A stretch of 27,369 bases of DNA from Dimargaris cristalligena (Eukaryota; Kickxellomycota; Dimargaritomycetes; Dimargaritales; Dimargaritaceae). Shown here in pieces: positions 21,055-27,369 of the stretch. Position numbers and translations under genes: made by a program. The stretch spans positions 1 to 27,369 of the forward strand of contig JANBQC010000384.1 of NCBI GenBank assembly GCA_027576995.1. The letters are read 5' to 3'. A model generated the notes under the pieces. That model was not told the DNA's origin and did not search any database. It worked only from the letters and a program-made list of their open reading frames with translations. Each line of letters opens with the position of its first letter. Position 1 is the first letter of the stretch.

Positions 21055-24000
21055 TTAAGCAACTGAGGAGAGCGTCTCCGACTGAATGGATGGCTCCTGA
21101 CGACGATTCCAGGCCGGCGGCCATAAGTGAGATGGTGATAGCTGGTTAGCCGGAGTATCTGAGTCCCCCGAGGCCTCCTGGTTAGTCCCGCTCTCGGGGG
21201 TCGACTGATCATTATTATTGACTCCGTACCGCTCCACCTCGCTCTCCAATTCCGACTGGAGATCAGCATATCTGTTGGTATAACTGGGCCATCCCTCCCA
21301 CTCGTTAACGCCGCCGAGCGTCCATGGCGGCAGTTGTTGCAAGGGGTCTTGAGCTAAATCGCCGGTTAACCGAAACCAATCGAATGGGTTAGAGTGGACA
21401 TCGGTAATTGAGGGCCGAGCTGCCGAGGGAAATATGACGTCTGAGCCCTCGTAAGCCATGCCATGAGTGCGGTCCTGATCCAGTGAACGATCCCAAAAGT
21501 TAGTCCCGGCGATACTATGGGCCTCGTTATCGCGGTGGTTAGGGTGGTTGGCCTGCGACGTGCCATCAAACTGAGAGGTAACTTCATTGGACGATGATTT
21601 GCCACCGGGTTGGTGGTGGTCGTAATGGTTCTTGTTGGAGTTTAGTCCCACTGCCCCCGCTTGGTAGGGGGTTCGACTGAGCCAGGAGTTCGGGGACACA
21701 CTCGGCTCCTGCCGGGGTTCATTGTGGGTTAGCCGCTGGCCCCTTGGCTCAGACGCAACTCCGGGACTGGACGAAAAGCTGGAGTTGGCCGGGTCGGTGA
21801 GGCTATTTTCAGTGGCCATGGTGTACTCACTGTTAGTGACAGCTTCACGGGCCCGCGCCGAAGTACTGGGCAGATGGTTCTCCTCCCTACGATACTGCTG
21901 GTCAACGGGCGCATTCTCGTCAAAATTACTGTCATGTAAATTTTCCAGCCAGCCCCAAACCATATCCGACGCTCCTTGGGATTGGTAGCTAGCCGGCAGT
22001 ACTTCCGACTCGGCATCGTTGCCACCCGGCGGCCTGGATCTGATATATCCCGAGTCAAGATGGGGCACCCTTTGGGGCACCGGGATCGCCGGTAATGGAG
22101 TAAACGGTGCCATCGAGCGAATCGGCATGTACGTACATATACCGCCTTCACACTGGTGGTTATGCTGGCTAGGTCCATGCGTTGGCCTCCATTGCTGGTC
22201 GACAGGGGGCACCCGTCGAAGAGGATGTAGCGACATGGAGGTCAACCGTCTGCCCAGGTCATGGGTCTCATCCGTCAGTTCTTCCGGGTCACTATCGGCG
22301 GGGTATATATTAGCCGGGGAAATGGGTGATTGATCAAACATGCGGGCGTAATTATCCTGGATGGCCCTCAGCGATTCATCTGTCGTTTGGCGAGCCAGAG
22401 GGGCCACGGCCGGTCGTATCCCTGATGATCCTTGTTCAGAGAAGGCCTGCTGGAGCGGTCCCAATTGGGCGTGTTCCCAGGCTTTGCGATCCACCCGAAT
22501 TTTAATCTGGTTCCGATTAGTGAAGTCGAGGTTGTCGGCTAAATACAGACTTTCGTGACAATACACCGGTTTCATTTTCATAGCCGGGCTGTCCGACCAG
22601 AGGATATCCAGTCTCCGGAATGCCTTTTCCCATTTTTCGGCCCTGATACAGCCCTTTAGCATACCGCGGATCAACCGAATATTTTTTTCCGTAAAGGACC
22701 GGGTCAGATCGTCCAGTTCCCCGGCGAAAGCCACCATCTCTTCTTCTTCGTTGGCCTGGGCCGCTAGATATACGAGCAACTGGTGTAGTTTCATATCGGC
22801 CGCTTCGGGACTGGTGCCATCCCCATTCGCCAGGGAAAACCGGCCGAAGGTGCCATCGTTCAGCACTTTGGGCGACGGACTGACGGCCCGGAATCCCTGG
22901 ATGGCCGTCTTGACGGCCGTATAGTGGCCATCCCGCCAGGCCTGACCCAGAGCCAACGCCATGGCGTGGGTGAGGACCCCGAAACTCCGGGTCGCCGCGG
23001 TTTGTTCCGAGGGGAGCAGGACTTGGTGTTCTTTAAGCCACTGGGTACGCGCTGGGGTACCGACCCCGAGGACCGAAGTCAACGCATACATATCCACCAG
23101 CCGGTGCTCCGCAAAGGCGTACCCCATGGCTTGGCCCCACACGTAGGGATTCAATTTGGAAAGGCCATAGGCCAACGGATAGGCTTCGATAAAATTGACC
23201 TCAGATGGGTTATATTCCACCCAGACCAAATCCCCCTTGACTTCTTCGGGCTGCTCAGTGCCGTCCGTTAGGAGACCGTGCTCCCGCGCTTTAACGGGAT
23301 TGGCCGCGGATTCGTCCAGCATCTGGGCCATGGTCGTGTGAAACGGGGTTCGTAGAAATAGGGTGAACATTTGCAGAGTAGTAGCTTGATTATCGGTCTC
23401 GTGGGCGGACCATTGGGCGGCTCTGATGGTGCCTCGGGCAATCTAATTAAAGGCAAGTGGGAAGACATTATCAAATTCGCCCGGAGTTCATTGTGCCAAT
23501 AATAAAACAAATGGGGTGGTTAGTGGTGGTTATTATGTCGAGAACTAGCCTGCTCTCGTAAGGCACTCCTAGAGTGTTTCAATATGATAATAATTGGATT
23601 CACTATTTGATATAGGCAGTTCTATATATGTGTGTGGGTATGGATATATGGGACGGAGGCGATCATAAAAGAAATCCACAATGTTCCAGTCGACTCGCGG
23701 AGTATAGCCAAGCCTAGTGAGAATAAATCCAACCATTGAGGCACCTACCAGGGTTTCATATGTCCCCCCCAGATATTTGAATTTATACCAAAGCGGTCCA
23801 TTAGCCGAAGACGAGACCGAAGCGAGCATGCCGACCCCTAGTCCCATTAGTTCGGCACTTATAGTCATTGGGGCATGATTGTCCACCCAATTCTTCTTGG
23901 GTTTCTGGGGACCGGTCAACTTTCGCAAGAGATTCGTGATTTTTTTGGGAAATGGCTGGGATGAATTAGTAGGCTCCGACGATAAGGCTCGAGAGGAGGG

Positions 24001-24129
24001 CTTCCGGCCGGCACGATCGATAATTTTCTGGAGGGTCTCAGGCAAAATGGGGTTTCCACTGGTAAACGCCATGAACCAGAGGGCCACCGAAAGACCCATT
24101 AGACTGACTCGACAAGCGGATAATTTCAT
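21055..24129 (-). CDS. Large orphan protein with N-terminal signal peptide (two-exon model)
   Basis: Proposed exons 24129-23749 and 23442-21055 give 922 residues. Exon 2 alone is a frame of 771 residues from the ATG at 23370, but the frame stays coding-like for 24 codons upstream, to a TTAATTAG acceptor at 23443. An upstream frame starts at the ATG at 24129 with a signal peptide (SLMGLSVALWFMAFTSG). It has an in-phase CTG|GTAGGT donor at 23748, giving a 306-nt intron. The protein would have a signal peptide, a basic Lys/Pro-rich linker (about 40-82), a helical region up to about residue 450, and a long Ser/Pro/Asn/Gln/Glu-rich tail likely to be disordered. No family was recognised. Alternatively these are two genes, with the first frame ending at 23569 (186 residues). 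A TA-rich TATA-like tract and a CT-rich leader precede 24129. Confidence 0.6.
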
Positions 24130-24190
24130 TGCGAGGGTTAGCGGAGCCGAAATAAGTTCAAGTGGCAGGTTGCGAAAATATCGTCAAACC

Positions 24191-24208
24191 GTATATATAT
24201 ATATATAT
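24191..24208. repeat. (TA)9 tract, possible TATA element of the orphan gene
   Basis: Nine TA units about 60 nt upstream of the ATG at 24129, followed on the minus strand by a mixed pyrimidine-rich leader. The position fits a promoter role for that gene, though TA tracts are common in this DNA. Confidence 0.6.
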
Positions 24209-24819
24209 AAACAAAGGGCAAAGATGCGACCCGAGATTCGGGAAAGACTAATTAAACAAATCGTCAGAATAATACAGCGAAAAAATTCTTCGTAAATGTA
24301 GAGAAAATATAATCTAGTAGTAAGCCCACGCTTCAACACTGATATGTAAATACAAAAGGCTGATATGACGTGTATCCAAGGTAAGAGCCTGTAGTATGGA
24401 CAATATCAGTGAGCATATGGTGAGGTGGGTGGCGGTTGATTATATAATAAGGTCCGGACATGACGAATGGGTTATCAGTTTCAAGGCTCCATGGCACATG
24501 ACGAGGCCCTGTTAACAGCCAACCGGGAGGGAAACACAATTTGTCCTAGCGTGTTACACACTCCCAAGCCACTATGAAAAGGGCCGAACGAGAGGGGGAG
24601 AAGGGGAGCGAGAAAGCAAAATACCAGTCGATACATTAATAGAGGGCGAAAAAAAGGACACCGGCATTATTCTTCGGCAAATGGGGTTGAGCAGATATGG
24701 TGATACAATGTACACCCAAGTGTCCCTTCCTCCATAATGGTCGAAATGGCCATAATAAATACCAAAGTCTTTATTAGTGAGACTCTTTTTGGTCCTAGGT
24801 GGCAAACTTGGCATGAATA

Positions 24820-24840
24820 TTGTGATTGTGATTGTGATTG
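24820..24840. repeat. Short TGTGAT tandem repeat
   Basis: Three and a half perfect TGTGAT units, encoding a Ser-Gln alternation on the minus strand in one of the orphan fragments. Confidence 0.75.
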
Positions 24841-26297
24841 GAATGGAACGGGAGACTCCTCACCCATATTTAATGCGTTCACGTAATTTTACGATTGGAT
24901 ATTCCGCAGGGGGCTCAAACCTACAAAGTCGACTTAGTTTGCAGATGTTGGAATAACGAGGGGCGGCTGATAACCCTCAAGAGAGCCATTAAGATACTCT
25001 TGTGGGCTACGATTGACGTGTCGCCGGGCCTCGCAACGGTAGTGCATGTAATTATTGGCCGAAGGGGTCATCAGAAAGGTAATGGCCAAGTTTTATTTTT
25101 TTATACATTATAGTGTATATGGAAAATATGCAGTTCAGCTTTGTAACATCCGCTTGGTATAGCAAAGGCCATTGGTTAAAGCTACACTATGCGCTAAATT
25201 TTATCAGGTATATTATATTACCAATCCTACATCGTGGCGATGTCTTTCGCTCATAAACACCCAAAGAGTGAAATTGATGACAGGAGGCGATTCTGAATGA
25301 CCCCCCTTTTCACCCGCCAGTTTTTTCCAATGGATTGAGGTATATTTTACGATGATACGCATAACAGCTAACGAAAGTGCAGGTGTGGCTTTCCACTGTG
25401 CGACTTGTCCACGACCAGTAGGAGTACTGAAAAACAGCTGACGATCATGTATCACACATTTTTTAATTTACCTATTCCTTTCTTTTCGCCTTTTCTGGCA
25501 AGGAAGAGATTGACTAAGCCAAGGGCATTTGTTGGGAGTAACGGTACATAGGAGAGGAGGTTTTCGTTTTATTTTAGAGGCGTCCAATACAATCAGCCAG
25601 GCCTTTGGATGAGGGGATAATTAGAAGTATTGAAAGGAGCTTCTAGTGTGTTTGAAAATGGAGAAACCCCAACGGAGTGAGTGTCCTGTTGGAAACAAAA
25701 AAAGGGGGGAAGCACAAAATGCGGCTGATTTACACAGCGTTTTTAACCGTCTGGATCAGGGCGTGGCGGCCTCCAGATGCCCAATACTTCCAACACATGC
25801 CAAACCCTGGTTCATCCCCCTAGTTATCGGCGCATCATTAAGTTGTAAGCCATGGTCTGGTTTTATCCCTACTACAGTCATTGGTGTGATCTCCACTTGT
25901 TCATTAGTGATACCCTGTGACTGCCGTTGCTAGAATTAAACCGGCGAAATCGCGCGTTCAAAATATATATATATTTATGGAGACCCAACTTTTTCTATTG
26001 TTATTGTCGGTTAGCTGCTATATTTTTTGGGCTAACCCTCCCGCAATTCGTACTTATAACTAAACACATTCATAAAATATACCCATGACCCCCTCTTTCA
26101 CCCATGCCAGTCGGTATTTCCTGTATTGTCAATGGTATGTAATTAGGCAAAAAGAGTAGCTAGGAGTTCACGTGGTTGGAAATATATTAGCATGGTGGCT
26201 AATGAATGAATTTGGAACGCTGTATTACAAATGGCGGAAGCTGTAGCAACGCCACTGTACAACAGCCAAGTATGGAAGCCAAGACCATCAGTAAGCC

Positions 26298-26328
26298 ATA
26301 TATATATATGTATATATGTATATATATA
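26298..26328. repeat. TA/TATG microsatellite
   Basis: An alternating TA run interrupted twice by TG (tatatatatg, then tatatatg), 31 nt long. Confidence 0.85.
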
Positions 26329-27142
26329 GGGATGTGCGTGAATGTATGAGCACTTCATTAGTAATTAATACACAAAGGCTTGGTATGCCGTTGGGTGCCA
26401 CATACCTGAAGACTGAGTGTACCTCTGTATAAAAAAAGCTGGCCTGATTGTGGTAAAAAATATGGGAAAGGCAGACAATATATACATGAATGGAACCCCC
26501 CTTCTTCCCAAGTAGTTCTTGGTTTTGAGATTAGCAAAACCATCAGCCATCTAGTTATTTACTCTTCTTATTAGAGGTGGGTCCACCTACCCTAATTTGG
26601 ACTTACTGCCTGCATTTGGTAACTTGATGAATAGCAGCAAAATACCCCCTTTATGAATGACTGTAGAACCTCCAAGAGGTGGACTGGTCCTATAGTAAGC
26701 AATTGATGATTCAATAGAAATATTAACCTCAGTAATAGCAATTATTATCAACTAAGTCAAAGAGGAATATATTAGCCATAGAAAATGATTTTGGCTATAA
26801 CTTAATGATAGTATTGTATAAGCAAATGTAAATGTAAATGAGTAGAGTTTATTAGTCAGATAATTAAGTGGGTTTTTAAAGTATCAGCCCTGCTAATCTA
26901 ACCTAAATCCAGACTTAACAATTGCCACCCCTCTTAGGCCTTATATTGCCATATTATCTCCCCATAATTGCCCCTGGTACTATGGGATCCCTCCATATTA
27001 TATAACCCTTTTCCTTCTTAACTCCAAAACCCACCATTTACTCCTAGGCTGATCTAACAACACTTCCAGTTCCCAGCTAAGTCTTCCATACCCTACACCA
27101 TCCAGTTAGCTAGTTTACCCATTAGTAGTCTTAATAGTACCT

Positions 27143-27164
27143 TCCAAAGGGACCTCCCTTTGGA
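27143..27164. repeat. Perfect 10-bp inverted repeat
   Basis: TCCAAAGGGA, a CC spacer, then TCCCTTTGGA. The very tight loop favours a cruciform or protein-binding palindrome over an RNA hairpin. Nothing else in the region gives it context. Confidence 0.8.
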
Positions 27165-27369
27165 GTAGTCCCCCACATATATATAACTAGCCCCCATTGG
27201 GACTGGTTAAACAGCAGCTTATTCTTACCCCCCTAGTTTATCCTAATAAACTCTATATATACTCACCCCCCTTATACTAATTAGTAAGTGTACCTACTGT
27301 GGTGAACTTACCACATTTTTTACCTACTTTTATTTTTTATCTATTTTTCGCACTTATCGGAAGTATGCC

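Larger units (their letters stand above)
24130..25960. other. Gene-poor stretch with orphan coding fragments
   Basis: No gene I can name. Minus-strand frames with protein-like composition lie at 24333-24539 (behind a GTTAACAG acceptor, ending FTYQC), 24572-24814, 24667-24882, 24940-25066 (from an internal ATG) and 25213-25455. They could be exons of one fast-evolving gene, but I cannot join them with consistent phases. On the plus strand 25658-25933 is an ATG frame of 91 codons with a Cys-rich end. Confidence 0.4.
25961..27369. other. AT-rich and C-skewed terminal stretch
   Basis: No gene is visible. TA tracts lie at 25962-25976 and 26298-26328. From about 26880 to the end the plus strand is strongly C-rich over G: over 26941-27180 I count 76 C and 26 G. 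Inverted repeats lie at 27143-27164 and 27298-27315. No telomeric repeat, long terminal repeat pair or transposase frame is seen. Confidence 0.5.

Noticed and set aside
23569..23748. Reading 24129-23569 as a complete 186-residue gene with an internal membrane segment
   Set aside because: Not excluded, but the two-exon model joining it to the large frame explains more; I kept the alternative in the feature text.
26880..27369. Subtelomere or LTR element
   Set aside because: No telomeric hexamer array, no paired long terminal repeats and no reverse transcriptase or integrase frame in the window.

Overview
The window looks like nuclear DNA of an early-diverging fungus. Nine protein-coding genes are supported. 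Eight belong to conserved eukaryotic families or domains: F-box/LRR, LAMTOR2, HEM2, EMC5, PTH1, VMA21, ADE12 and UFD1. Their GT..AG introns run from about 130 to 430 nt and often start GTAAGT. Intergenic DNA is AT-rich with many (TA)n tracts, and most starts follow a pyrimidine-rich leader. A recognisable LAMTOR2, together with a fungal VMA21 ending in a dilysine signal, fits a non-Dikarya lineage such as Zoopagomycota/Kickxellomycota (for example Dimargaritales). That placement is inference; no marker here fixes the species.

Layout. 1-4680: gene-poor, with a probable broken secreted-protein gene on the minus strand at 341-596 and other weak fragments. 4801-6225 (+): intronless F-box/LRR-like protein. 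7324-8290 (+): three-exon LAMTOR2. 8808-9797 (-): intronless porphobilinogen synthase. 10797-11395 (-): two-exon EMC5. 11950-13604 (+): five-exon peptidyl-tRNA hydrolase with a roughly 120-residue internal insert. 14051-14458 (-): VMA21. 16247-17989 (+): two-exon adenylosuccinate synthetase. 18656-20103 (-): two-exon UFD1. 21055-24129 (-): large orphan, modelled as a two-exon gene starting with a signal peptide. 24130-27369: no confident gene; orphan fragments, TA microsatellites and a strongly C-rich segment.

The genes do not form one pathway. They are ordinary housekeeping functions: haem and AMP synthesis, translation recycling, ER membrane insertion, V-ATPase assembly, Cdc48-dependent protein degradation and lysosomal TOR signalling. 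EMC5/PTH1 and VMA21/ADE12 are divergent pairs. LAMTOR2/HEM2, PTH1/VMA21 and ADE12/UFD1 are convergent pairs. No rRNA, CRISPR array or clear transposon was seen, and no tRNA could be supported. The most unusual items are the insert in PTH1, the large orphan gene, and the frame-broken secreted-protein relics.
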